Program-made: the position numbers and the translations under genes
Shown here: positions 50,471 through 58,240 of the stretch, piece by piece
How the letters are laid out: each line of letters starts with the position of its first letter
Position numbering within the stretch: the stretch's first letter is position 1
DNA from: Candidatus Nitrosotenuis chungbukensis
Lineage (GTDB): Archaea; Thermoproteota; Nitrososphaeria; Nitrososphaerales; Nitrosopumilaceae
Direction of reading: 5' to 3'
DNA: 64,000 nt
NCBI RefSeq assembly: GCF_000685395.1
Contig: NZ_AVSQ01000016.1
Location: 37,325-101,324, forward strand
The notes under the pieces: generated by a model
The model's input: only the letters and a program-made list of their open reading frames with translations
Told to the model about the DNA's origin: nothing
Databases searched by the model: none

Positions 50471-51661
50471 CTACAAGACCTGAACAATGCACTCATCGCT
50501 CCAGTCTGTGACCAACTTTGACACATCGACTCTGAGGATTGCCGGCTCTTCCAGGTTCCCCCTCATCGCTTCAACTGCGTCACCTTGAGGATTGCAAAAC
50601 CTGTGCAACCCCTTGCAAGCAATATTCATTGCGGCAACGACATCCCTGTCGCGCCATCGCCTGCAACTACCGCACCACAAATCCCGACGTCTCTGCCTGT
50701 CCACTTGGAGTCTCCCTCTGCATGCCGGACATAGCGTGCTGGTGCATCTTGGATCTATCTTATAGAACGGAACGCCGTCCCATGCTGCCTTGTATGATGT
50801 CTGCCTTTCCAGTTCGTAAAAAGACCACGAGTTTAGCTTTCTTCTGAATTTATTTCCCTGGCCGTTTCCCTTTCGGTATAGTTTTCTGATTCCTTTCAAA
50901 TCCTCAAATATTATCGCAGTCTTGTTTTTCTTGGCATAGTTTACTATTGATTTTGACATTCTGTGGATTCTCTGCCTTATCCTGTCTGCCTGTCTTTTTC
51001 CAAGTTTTCCGTAAACCTTTTTTCTGATTCGGTGGTCGTTTCGTGTGCATGTGGACTTGACATGGGAATAGTTCTCCTTTATTTTGAGCATCTCAGACGT
51101 GTTTACCTGGATTATTTCTTTGCCGTTTCCGAATGTGATGTTTCTCAGGTTCCTATCTACTCCTATTGTGGATTCCGTCTGGATTGGCTCAACATCCTTG
51201 GCAATCGATATTGACAGGGACTGGGGCGTTATGGTAAATGATCTAGGCGTGATGGACTGGTCTGATAAAATTCTGATCAGATGATCATTTAGCAGAATGT
51301 TTGCAAATTCCCTGTTACGTACTGGGAATGATAGCAACATTCCGTTGATCTTGAATCCATAGCATGATACGAGACATGGCTTTTGCACAAACGGTGATTT
51401 TGGATTTCTGCCTTTTTTGATGTCTCTTTTCATCTGGGACATTCTTCCACATGCTTGCGAGATTGCAGTCAGCTTGTAGTACGACATTATATCATAATCC
51501 TGCAGTGTGTGGTATGCCAGACTGGATAATCTCTTTAGCGTAGAGCAGTTGTTTTCAAGACCGATTCTTATGCAGTGGTTCACCATCTGGCGGAACGTCT
51601 TCATCATCGAGGATATTTCCGAGTTGGGATCAAAGTTTTGCCGCACTGACTTGACAGGCAA
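50471..51661 (-). CDS. tnpB: Stand-alone TnpB RNA-guided nuclease (IS200/IS605 OrfB)
   Basis: 396 residues from TTG 51661. RuvC residues D169 (IGVDRNLRN), E253 (IIFEDLKGIRK) and D340 (RDRDVVAAMNIA) are all intact, with zinc-finger C311/C314 and C330/C333. The C-terminal tail QGDAVEAMRGN...ILRVDVSKL is typical of archaeal members. Its 3' end and downstream DNA normally encode the guide RNA (omega-RNA). No tnpA transposase is adjacent, so it is either an isolated element or one mobilised in trans. The tnpB start is a TTG because no ATG lies in frame. Confidence 0.9.
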   Translation of the reverse strand: MPVKSVRQNFDPNSEISSMMKTFRQMVNHCIRIGLENNCSTLKRLSSLAYHTLQDYDIMSYYKLTAISQACGRMSQMKRDIKKGRNPKSPFVQKPCLVSCYGFKINGMLLSFPVRNREFANILLNDHLIRILSDQSITPRSFTITPQSLSISIAKDVEPIQTESTIGVDRNLRNITFGNGKEIIQVNTSEMLKIKENYSHVKSTCTRNDHRIRKKVYGKLGKRQADRIRQRIHRMSKSIVNYAKKNKTAIIFEDLKGIRKLYRKGNGQGNKFRRKLNSWSFYELERQTSYKAAWDGVPFYKIDPRCTSTLCPACRGRLQVDRQRRRDLWCGSCRRWRDRDVVAAMNIACKGLHRFCNPQGDAVEAMRGNLEEPAILRVDVSKLVTDWSDECIVQVL

Positions 51662-51794
51662 TGGGGCATATGGTAGATTTTGGGATTAAAACGATCCGTT
51701 GTGTTAGATGTTAACCTCGGAATGACATCGGAGTTTAGGTCTCGTAGATTACCCACTACCTATCTTTATAAGAAATAAAGTCTAATGGGAGTCG

Positions 51795-52220
51795 TTGAAC
51801 ATAGATCAAAAAGAAGAGCCCGACTATTCCACTGCAAAAATTACTCATGTTGGATTTATTGATCCCTATGCACTGGAGGGAATAATCATTCTGCAATCTG
51901 ATGATAAAAAGGAATTTCATATGCGCGCATTTTCTGGAGAGGTGGCAAGGCACATCAAGAGTTTTGTCGAGGGAAAGCGTGACAACCTGCCGACCATATA
52001 CAACATGATTGAGCAGCTATGCGAGGAAAACGAGCTGTATCTGGTAAAGGTCAAAGTGTATGAGAGCGGAAGCGTCCTGCGCGCAAATCTTTACTTTACT
52101 GGCAAAAAGGACATCGTTCTTAGGAACTATAGGGCCTCTGATGCGGTTGCGTTGGGAGTGTTTTACAACATCCCGATTCTTGTGAGAAAAACTCTCCTAA
52201 AGAAAAGCCTCGAGGTCTAG
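51795..52220 (+). CDS. Bifunctional nuclease (BFN/DUF151) family protein
   Basis: 141 residues from TTG 51795. ITHVGFIDPYALEGIIILQS and RANLYFTGKKDIVLRNYRAS followed by DAVALGVFYNIPILV match the BFN/DUF151 domain, with the conserved R and D of the proposed active site. Family members have been reported to act on DNA and RNA. Its stop shares CTAG with purP, convergent. Confidence 0.85.
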   Translation: MNIDQKEEPDYSTAKITHVGFIDPYALEGIIILQSDDKKEFHMRAFSGEVARHIKSFVEGKRDNLPTIYNMIEQLCEENELYLVKVKVYESGSVLRANLYFTGKKDIVLRNYRASDAVALGVFYNIPILVRKTLLKKSLEV

Positions 52221-53314
52221 GTTAGAATTTCAGCAAGCCTTCCCTCTTGGCTTGCCTTTTTGATTTCCATTGCTATTCTTCTTCCAACGCCAAAGGTTTC
52301 TCCATATTGGTATTTTGTGTATGGTGAGGTGGTCGCAACAATTGGATTTCCTGGGACCCTGAGCGATACGTCGTACACTACTAGCTCCAAGTCTTTTGTG
52401 ATGACACTTTGTAGTGAAAACGGGCCAATTATTCCCGGAGGGTATACTTTTTGCACGCCTGCCACAAACTTGTCTCCCATCTTTAGCACCTTTTCTAGCA
52501 ATGACTCCCTTATGCTTGCAGGGGTGTGGCCTACCTCGATGTTTTGTATGTCTATGTTGATGTCAAGCTGCTGTTTTGCTGGAATCGCGTTATAGTCATG
52601 CACGTTTGTCTGCAGTCTGCGCTCTATCCCGATAAAATCCACCTGGTCTGAAATGGGTGTGTGAAAGTAATTGAAATTCATGTATGTTCCGATTACCAGT
52701 TCCTCGACACTTGCCTTTTTGAGGTCGTCTCGTGCTATGATTCCTTTTTTGATCCTGTCTTCTGATTTTATTTTATAATCTTCGTATGATGATACTGTGA
52801 AAAATGCGCGCTCTAACTTTCTGCCTTTTTCTTGGACCTTTACTATTGCCGGCCTGTCTATGTCTTTTGGAGTTTTGAAAAGCTTTGGGTATCTGACATT
52901 TGATTTTTCAAGCAGATAGTACTGGTTTTTCTTGTGGCTTCGTTCCTCTGCTTGGAACAGTGAGCGGTTTCCAAAAATTGGGACCTTGAATTTGCTTTCT
53001 ATGGTCTCGTATCCCAAATATGCTGTTAGTGCCCTGTGGGGAACTATTATCGTATTTGTATCAACTAGGCGCTTTTGCATCTTTTGCGATGCCATGTCTT
53101 TGAAGTCGTTGACTACGATTATCTCGTCTGCGATTCTCTGAAATCTTCGATAAGGTATGTCTCTGCCCTTTTGGCAAATCACCACTGTTTTTAGCCCCTC
53201 GTCTTTTGCCCCGTCCATGATTTCTAGCGCGGAATGGCTTCCCAAAACTCCGATTCTCAAGTCAGAGTACTTGTCTGCAATTTTATGAATTTCTGCAGGC
53301 TTTATCATGGACAA
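52217..53314 (-). CDS. purP: FAICAR synthetase, ATP-grasp (PurP)
   Basis: 365 residues. Archaea-specific ATP- and formate-dependent formylation of AICAR, step 9 of purine synthesis. LGSHSALEIMDGAKDEGLKT starts the N-terminal domain; the ATP-grasp follows (PAIVKVQEKGRKLERAFFTV, EELVIGTYMNFNYFHTPISD, GPFSLQSVITKDLELVVYDV), and LRVPGNPIVATTSPYTKYQYG and FGVGRRIAMEI end the chain as in PurP. In the same window as purS and purQLF, although not in their operon. Alternative: PurP paralogue of unknown substrate. Confidence 0.88.
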   Translation of the reverse strand: MSMIKPAEIHKIADKYSDLRIGVLGSHSALEIMDGAKDEGLKTVVICQKGRDIPYRRFQRIADEIIVVNDFKDMASQKMQKRLVDTNTIIVPHRALTAYLGYETIESKFKVPIFGNRSLFQAEERSHKKNQYYLLEKSNVRYPKLFKTPKDIDRPAIVKVQEKGRKLERAFFTVSSYEDYKIKSEDRIKKGIIARDDLKKASVEELVIGTYMNFNYFHTPISDQVDFIGIERRLQTNVHDYNAIPAKQQLDINIDIQNIEVGHTPASIRESLLEKVLKMGDKFVAGVQKVYPPGIIGPFSLQSVITKDLELVVYDVSLRVPGNPIVATTSPYTKYQYGETFGVGRRIAMEIKKASQEGRLAEILT

Positions 53315-53368
53315 ATTGACTGCAAATCTTTGGTAATATAATTAAAGGCTCTTTTTTCTTTGGACGGA

Positions 53369-53446
53369 TGGTGCCCAACAGGATGCGAACCTAGTGTTAA
53401 TTGGGGCAATAACTCGTTACATCTTAAAATAATCACTCTACCAAAT
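53369..53446 (-). other. tRNA-like remnant (T-arm, acceptor end, D-arm-like piece)
   Basis: On the minus strand a GGTAGAG (D-arm-like, about 53440) is followed by AGGTTCGCATCCTGTTGGGC and then ACCA. A 5' acceptor partner (GCCCAAC) is absent, and the T-loop has C where A58 should be. This is not a working tRNA. It could be the 3' fragment left by integration into a tRNA gene, or a decayed tRNA copy. It lies just upstream of ubiX and 2 kb from the tnpB element. Confidence 0.4.
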
Positions 53447-53453
53447 AATACCA

Positions 53454-54008
53454 ATGAAGCTTGTGATTGGAATTACGGGAAGCACTGGCGTAATCTATGG
53501 CGTGCGAATACTTGAGGCGCTCAAGGAATGCGGGGTTGAAACGCATTTGGTCATCACAGAATGGGCAAAAAAATGCCTTGCAATGGAGACTGACTACAAG
53601 CTTGACGACGTAAAAAACCTGGCATCCCAGTATTCTGACGACTCTAATCTGGCGTCTGGGATCTCGAGCGGTACATACCGAACCGATGGGATGATTGTGA
53701 TTCCGTGCAGTATGAAGACTTTGTCCAGCATAGCAAATGGTTATGACGAGACGCTTGTCGCAAGGGCAGCTGGCGTCACACTAAAGGAGTCAAGAAAACT
53801 AATTCTGGTGACAAGGGAGACACCTCTTACTGCCATAAATCTCGAAAACATGCTCAAGCTTGCGCGACTCGGGGTCGTGATACTACCGCCAGTTCCGGGG
53901 TTCTATACCAAGCCAAAGTCAATTGAGCAAATAATTGATCATACTGTCGGTAAATGCCTTGACCAGTTTGGCATTGAACATAATTTATACAAAAGATGGG
54001 GAACTTAG
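53454..54008 (+). CDS. ubiX: Flavin prenyltransferase UbiX
   Basis: 184 residues: MKLVIGITGSTGVIYGVRIL, HLVITEWAKKCLAM, IPCSMKTLSSIANGYDETLV, RAAGVTLKESRKLILVTRETP, LPPVPGFYTKPKSIEQIIDH. Transfers a dimethylallyl unit to FMN, making the prenyl-FMN cofactor of UbiD-type decarboxylases. In futalosine menaquinone synthesis UbiD-type decarboxylation is needed, and mqnE/mqnD are in this window. It precedes the SRPBCC gene by 6 bases. Confidence 0.93.
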   Translation: MKLVIGITGSTGVIYGVRILEALKECGVETHLVITEWAKKCLAMETDYKLDDVKNLASQYSDDSNLASGISSGTYRTDGMIVIPCSMKTLSSIANGYDETLVARAAGVTLKESRKLILVTRETPLTAINLENMLKLARLGVVILPPVPGFYTKPKSIEQIIDHTVGKCLDQFGIEHNLYKRWGT

Positions 54009-54014
54009 CTAGTA

Positions 54015-54443
54015 TTGCCAAAAGTTCACATTGAAAAGATAATCCATGCCGAGCGGCACCGCGTCTTTGATATCGTGGCAAACTTTGAGAACTTTCAAAA
54101 CATCATGCCAAGATATTTCCCGTCAATTAGAGTAAGGTCAGTTAGGGAGAACACCGCAATAGTCGAAGAGCACCTCCGGCTTGGTAATCGGGAGTTTGTG
54201 ATGATGACAAAACACGTCACGAAATATCCAGAAACGCATGAGGTTTTTGTAATTGGTGGCGATGCAAAAGGAACTCACATCATGGAAAAATACGAAAAGG
54301 CAAACGAGGCAACAAAACTAATAGTCGATGCAGACATCAAGATGGGCGGTTTTTTGAAAATCTTATCCGTCTTCTCTGGCGAAAAAATCAAAATAGAGTT
54401 TACAAAAATAATTGATGAGTTTGCTAAATTAGCTGAAAACTAA
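54015..54443 (+). CDS. SRPBCC (START-like, COQ10/polyketide cyclase) protein
   Basis: 142 residues from TTG 54015. PKVHIEKIIHAERHRVFDIV, ANFENFQNIMPRYFPSIRVR and a C-terminal helix FSGEKIKIEFTKIIDEFAKL are the SRPBCC pattern with its long hydrophobic cavity; members bind quinones and lipids. Adjacent to ubiX (6-base gap) and ending one base before the tatA stop on the other strand. Likely a quinone- or lipid-binding chaperone (inference). Confidence 0.8.
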   Translation: MPKVHIEKIIHAERHRVFDIVANFENFQNIMPRYFPSIRVRSVRENTAIVEEHLRLGNREFVMMTKHVTKYPETHEVFVIGGDAKGTHIMEKYEKANEATKLIVDADIKMGGFLKILSVFSGEKIKIEFTKIIDEFAKLAEN

Positions 54444-54677
54444 CTAGTCTTTCTTTTCTTTTGGTTCTTTCTTTTCCTTGTGCTCTTTCTTTTCTAGGTC
54501 TTTGAGTTCTTTATCTGATTCTAATTTTCCTTTTTCAAATTCGCCTTTGGCTTTTCCAAGTGTTCTTGCTAGTTCTGGAATTTTCTTTGCACCAAATATC
54601 AGAATCGCTGCTATTATTATGATAAAGACGATCTCGCCCATACCGATTCCAGCGTTGGTTACATTCTGTAGTATCAT
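54444..54677 (-). CDS. tatA: Sec-independent translocase TatA
   Basis: 77 residues. One membrane span GEIVFIIIIAAILIFGAKKI followed by the P of IPELARTLGKAKGEFEKGK and a very Lys/Glu-rich tail (KKEHKEKKEPKEKKD). The FGxxKxPELAR motif is TatA's. It forms the pore of the twin-arginine system together with TatC at 55377. A second candidate start is MGEIVFI (shorter lead). Convergent with the SRPBCC gene. Confidence 0.9.
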   Translation of the reverse strand: MILQNVTNAGIGMGEIVFIIIIAAILIFGAKKIPELARTLGKAKGEFEKGKLESDKELKDLEKKEHKEKKEPKEKKD

Positions 54678-54820
54678 TGCTTACTAATGTCCCGGATGAG
54701 ATTTAAGTCTTTTATGTTCTTGAATCTGACCTCGTTGATGTCAACAAATCAAAGTCTGACTTTAGCAGATCCTTCTGATGTGATTTTGGAAAATCTGATT
54801 TCTAAAAACCTGACAGATTT

Positions 54821-54857
54821 GTCAATAAAGCTGACAAAAATGTAAGCACGTGTTATA
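54821..54857 (+). promoter_or_regulatory. Shared regulon promoter element, copy 6 (shorter)
   Basis: GTCAATAAAGCTGAC at 54821, imperfect inverted repeat CTGACAAAAATGTAAG at 54831-54846, box GTTATA at 54852-54857, ATG 54883 at 28 bases. Spacing from GTC to repeat (10) and from GTC to box (32) is identical to copies 1-5, 18 kb away. The upstream GTC half-site, 21 bp earlier, is missing. Weaker match, but the geometry supports it. Confidence 0.55.
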
Positions 54858-54882
54858 CTGTGGTGTGAGAATAGAAACTCAT

Positions 54883-55308
54883 ATGGGATTATTCAAAACA
54901 CTAAGAGATGCTGCTGAAGAAGACCTCGAGCAAGGGGTAAAACTTGGCAGAAAATATGGAAAAATAGGTGCCAGGAGAGGATACGAACTCGGCAAAAAAT
55001 ACGGCAAAATCGGATTCGACAAAGGAGTGGAACTTGGCAAAAAAGGATTCGAGAAAGGCGTGGATATTAGCGTCGAGCAAGGACTAGCCTGGCAAAAAAG
55101 ACGCAAGGTGCAATTGCCAAAGAAAACACTGGCAAAGTCATCACAGAAAACTTTGAAGACGTCAAAAAAGATCTTGAAGAAAACAACAAAGAAAGCTTTG
55201 AAGACGTCAAAAAAGATCTTGAAGAAAACAACAAAGAAATCTTTGAAGAAATCAAAAAAGATCTTGAAGAAAACAACAAAGAAAGCTTTGAAAAAATCAA
55301 AAAGATAA
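54883..55308 (+). CDS. Gly/Lys-rich repeat protein with probable frameshift
   Basis: ATG 54883 gives a repetitive N-terminal half (ELGKKYGKIGFDKGVELGKK). The frame that continues to TAA 55308 encodes a Lys-rich tail repeating LKTSKKILKKTTKKA. The +1 alternative from about 55089 to TAG 55314 reads VITENFEDVKKDLEENNKES in three 15-residue repeats, balanced and amphipathic. Dropping the four bases CTGG (55089-55092) would join GLA to KKTQGAIAKEN in that second frame. I suspect a 4-base insertion frameshift in an original acidic/basic coiled repeat protein, or a sequencing error. Its promoter has the sixth regulon element. Confidence 0.5.
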   Translation: MGLFKTLRDAAEEDLEQGVKLGRKYGKIGARRGYELGKKYGKIGFDKGVELGKKGFEKGVDISVEQGLAWQKRRKVQLPKKTLAKSSQKTLKTSKKILKKTTKKALKTSKKILKKTTKKSLKKSKKILKKTTKKALKKSKR

Positions 55309-55316
55309 CTGTATAG

Positions 55317-55333
55317 ACGCCGCTTCTTTTTTT
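55317..55333 (+). terminator. T-run terminator after repeat gene
   Basis: GACGCCGCTTC followed by seven T directly after the stop codons, then AATAAAAC. No clear stem. Position and sequence are like the terminators after the DUF3494 genes, which share its promoter type. Confidence 0.45.
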
Positions 55334-55376
55334 AATAAAACGGATGATTTCTCGGGAGTCAAAAAATGACCTTGGG

Positions 55377-56177
55377 CTATCTCTGTTGGGTTTTTTTAAT
55401 TCTCAATTCTCGTCTTTCTATTACTACCATGCCTGCCAGATATAGAGCAATCATGGGTCCTGAAATGAACCACATCGTGACACCGCTCCCATCGGGAGTG
55501 GCTACTGCTCCAATAATCACTAGAATAACAATCGCGTACCTGATGTTTCTTCGCCAAAACTTGGCATCTGTGATTCCTGATGCTGTTGCAGCATACATGA
55601 TTAGTGGGAGCTGAAACGCAACTCCAAAGGCAAGCAAGAATTGTAAAACAAACGATACAAAATCCATCACGTTCAAAAACGTAATCAGTCCTGATGCTTC
55701 CCCGTACTGGTACAGAAAATCTAACATGAACGGTATTACTGTAAAATACGAAAACACCACACCTGATACAAAAAGAACCAACGCCGGAATTGCTATTGAA
55801 CGGGTTGCCTTGACTTCACTTTCCTTTAGTGCTGGCCTGATAAACGCGGTAAACTCTCTTACGATAATTGGCATGGACAGTACAATTCCAGCAATCGCTG
55901 CGACATACATTTGCGCATAAAATGCCTGGCCCGGAGCTGTCTGGATAAGCTGAACGCTTTCTGGCACAAGTTCTTGCCGCATGTGGTTTGTTATCTGTGC
56001 CGCAATGTTGTTGACTGGCTCTGGAATGGGATAGTAAAGTGTAATTCCATTGTAAACAAAGTGCTCAAGTCTAAACGTGAGAATAAATATGATGATGATG
56101 ATTACTGCAATTGCTATTCTTGTTACTCTTTTTCGCAGCTCTGATATGTGCTGAAAAATTCCATGTAGTTCAGACAT
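55377..56177 (-). CDS. tatC: Sec-independent translocase TatC
   Basis: 266 residues, six membrane spans. The N-terminus HISELRKRVTRIAIAVIIII, FRLEHFVYNGITLYYP and the PxFxFVSG-type segments (GVVFSYFTVIPFMLDFLYQY) are TatC's. Recognises twin-arginine signals and works with TatA (54444). Several exported proteins of this window could depend on it. Convergent with the repeat protein gene. Confidence 0.95.
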   Translation of the reverse strand: MSELHGIFQHISELRKRVTRIAIAVIIIIIFILTFRLEHFVYNGITLYYPIPEPVNNIAAQITNHMRQELVPESVQLIQTAPGQAFYAQMYVAAIAGIVLSMPIIVREFTAFIRPALKESEVKATRSIAIPALVLFVSGVVFSYFTVIPFMLDFLYQYGEASGLITFLNVMDFVSFVLQFLLAFGVAFQLPLIMYAATASGITDAKFWRRNIRYAIVILVIIGAVATPDGSGVTMWFISGPMIALYLAGMVVIERRELRIKKTQQR

Positions 56178-56221
56178 CTGATGTTTTAATGCGCCAAATC
56201 TCTAATTTAGGTTACTGGTTT

Positions 56222-56692
56222 TTAGCTGTGGTTTCCAGGTATTGGCAACAGTTTTGCGTCAGGTAGGCCTGATTTTTTTCGCTCCTCTTCTGTAAGGCTC
56301 TCAAACTCTATTGAAATGGTGGCCTTGAGGTTGAACCGTGTCTCCAAGTCCTTTGCAAACTGGCCCACTTCTTTTCCTGAATAGAATTCTTTAGAGCCTT
56401 CCAAAAATATACGAGTTCCCTTGTCCCTTACGTCACCACCGAACCTATCTTTGATGAATTTTGTAGCCTCATCAACTTCTTTTTTTAGAATGTTGTTGTG
56501 GTATAGTACGATTCCTTTTGTCGGGGTATAGTCAATTGGAGTTCCTCTTTTGTACAGAAATACTCCGATGAATCTTGCGTCCTCTTCTGGCTCCTTCACG
56601 CCCTTGATTTCCCAGTTTAACACCTTGGCTTGATCATAATCATACTTTTGAATGTCATCTGGTGTTATTTTCCAGTATCTGTGGCGAGTCAC
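56222..56692 (-). CDS. Conserved hypothetical protein (156 aa)
   Basis: Soluble alpha/beta: RFIGVFLYKRGTPIDYTPTK, GIVLYHNNILKKEVDEATKF, IKDRFGGDVRDKGTRIFLEG. A Lys/Asp-rich end. I do not recognise a named family; its steady conserved look suggests a thaumarchaeal housekeeping protein. 45 bases upstream of tatC on the same strand, so co-transcription is possible. Confidence 0.6.
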   Translation of the reverse strand: MTRHRYWKITPDDIQKYDYDQAKVLNWEIKGVKEPEEDARFIGVFLYKRGTPIDYTPTKGIVLYHNNILKKEVDEATKFIKDRFGGDVRDKGTRIFLEGSKEFYSGKEVGQFAKDLETRFNLKATISIEFESLTEEERKKSGLPDAKLLPIPGNHS

Positions 56693-56770
56693 TGCAATTC
56701 CTGAGTTTTGATGTCATATAAAATGGCTCTGTCAAATTGCGAATATATTAGACCGATGGCAAATCTCGTC

Positions 56771-57025
56771 ATGCCGATGTTTGAGGTCCAAGTTATAATT
56801 GAAAACAAACCCGGAATAAGTGATCCTGAAGGCGCTACAATCCTAAACGACTTGGTCCTGAAGGGTAGCTATTCATCGGTAAAAAAAATACGATCGGCAA
56901 AAATGCTAAGATTCCAGATAAGTACCACCAACAAAAAGACTGCAGAAGAAACAGTTCAAAAACTCTGCAACGAACTTAGAATCTACAACCCGATGGTAAG
57001 CAAGGTCACATTCACAGTGAACTAG
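56771..57025 (+). CDS. purS: FGAM synthase subunit PurS
   Basis: 84 residues from ATG 56771, which lies 25 bases from the box TATATTA (56744-56750); the frame extends to 56708. MFEVQVIIENKPGISDPEGA, VLKGSYSSVKKIRSAKMLRF, LRIYNPMVSKVTFTVN is PurS. It joins PurL and PurQ in the complex that makes FGAM. Placed upstream of purQ, but separated from it by a convergent CBS gene, so it has its own promoter. Confidence 0.9.
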   Translation: MPMFEVQVIIENKPGISDPEGATILNDLVLKGSYSSVKKIRSAKMLRFQISTTNKKTAEETVQKLCNELRIYNPMVSKVTFTVN

Positions 57026-57441
57026 TCTTCTTTTCCAATTGACTTTATTGTCTCGTCTATGAGCAGCTTGCTCCTCAAATGAGATGCAAGGTCTGTCTGC
57101 GTGATGACCCCTACCAGCTTTTCGTTTTCAAGTACCAGCAGCCTTCTGATGTTGTTGTTTAGCATTTTTTGCACCGCATCCTCGATTAGCGTAGTTGGCT
57201 CAACCCATCTGAACTTGGGGGACATTATCTCAGATATTGGTACGTCGGATGCAAGCCTGTTCTTGACTATGAGTTTTCTAACAAAGTCTGCCTCGCTTAG
57301 TATTCCTACTGGGTTTTGGCCCTCGGTTACTACAAGAAAGCTGATGTCTTTTTCCTGAAGTAATGATGCTGCCTCCAAACACGTCTTTTCCTTTGATATG
57401 GTGATTACCTGCTTGTTCATTATGTCTCGGACTTGGCCCAT
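57022..57441 (-). CDS. CBS-domain pair protein (139 aa)
   Basis: Two CBS motifs forming one Bateman module: DIMNKQVITISKEKTCLEAA and ISEIMSPKFRWVEPTTLIED, with NNIRRLLVLENEKLVGVITQ at the end. Binds adenosine nucleotides; partner unknown. Its stop shares CTAG with purS. The insertion splits purS from purQLF, so a regulatory link to purine synthesis is possible. Confidence 0.82.
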   Translation of the reverse strand: MGQVRDIMNKQVITISKEKTCLEAASLLQEKDISFLVVTEGQNPVGILSEADFVRKLIVKNRLASDVPISEIMSPKFRWVEPTTLIEDAVQKMLNNNIRRLLVLENEKLVGVITQTDLASHLRSKLLIDETIKSIGKED

Positions 57442-57559
57442 GATTCGTTTTGCGTATTTTCAAGATAAAAAAGGTTTGTCGTGATTCATACTGGCGTTCA
57501 CAGGGTAGACTGCCGAGCCTTGTGATTTAATTAATTAATGGCGTCGTACAAATCACCGT

Positions 57560-58240
57560 GTGAAAGTCGGCATTGTCGTATTTCCAGGAAGTAATTGCGA
57601 TCGCGATATGTACCACGTTTTGCTTGACGTTTTCAAACTAGATGTGAAATATTTTTGGCATGAGGACAAGCTACCCAAGGATCTGGATGCTATCGTCCTG
57701 CCCGGTGGTTTTTCTTACGGTGATAGGCTTAGGGCTGGGGTGATTGCAGCACACAGTCCAATAATTGCAGATGTCAAGAGGATGGCAGACAAGGGAATGC
57801 CAGTTCTTGGCGTGTGCAACGGATTTCAGATATTAGTAGAGTCTGAGCTTTTGCCTGGCGTATTGCTAAAAAACACGTCACTTAACTTCATGTGCAGATG
57901 GACTGAGCTCATAGTGGAAAACAACAAGACTCCGTTTACCAACAAATTTGCGCTAAAGGAGAGGATCCCAATACCTATTGCAAATGGCGAGGGGCGATAC
58001 TATGTAGACAAAGCCACACTTGCCATGCTAAAGAAAAATAACCAGATTGTGTTTAGGTATGGAGAATCCGTAAACAATTCTGTGTTTGACATTGCCGGAA
58101 TCTGCAACAAGGAGGGAAACGTAGTTGGCATGATGCCGCATCCTGAGCGTGCAGTTGAGGCTGAAATCAACCCCCGAGATTCCAAACCCGCATCTGTGAT
58201 TTTTGAGTCTTTGATTACTACTGTTGGTGCAAGAAAATGA
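57560..58240 (+). CDS. purQ: FGAM synthase glutaminase subunit PurQ
   Basis: 226 residues from GTG 57560. Class I glutaminase: MKVGIVVFPGSNCDRDMYHV, GGFSYGDRLRAGVIAA, nucleophile GVCNGFQIL (C about 90) and MMPHPERAVEAE (His-Glu). Gives ammonia from glutamine to PurL. Its ATGA overlap with purL shows coupled translation. The operon continues to purF and a RAM protein. Confidence 0.95.
   Translation: MKVGIVVFPGSNCDRDMYHVLLDVFKLDVKYFWHEDKLPKDLDAIVLPGGFSYGDRLRAGVIAAHSPIIADVKRMADKGMPVLGVCNGFQILVESELLPGVLLKNTSLNFMCRWTELIVENNKTPFTNKFALKERIPIPIANGEGRYYVDKATLAMLKKNNQIVFRYGESVNNSVFDIAGICNKEGNVVGMMPHPERAVEAEINPRDSKPASVIFESLITTVGARK

Noticed and set aside
50310..50492. 60-codon minus-strand frame
   Set aside because: It overlaps the zinc-ribbon gene 50207-50374 in another frame and the end of tnpB; the zinc-ribbon frame has the CxxC pairs.
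55067..55300. Minus-strand Ser/Leu/Phe-rich frame opposite the Lys-rich repeats
   Set aside because: A shadow of AAG/AAA-rich repeats on the opposite strand. The plus strand carries the promoter element and the natural repeat frames.
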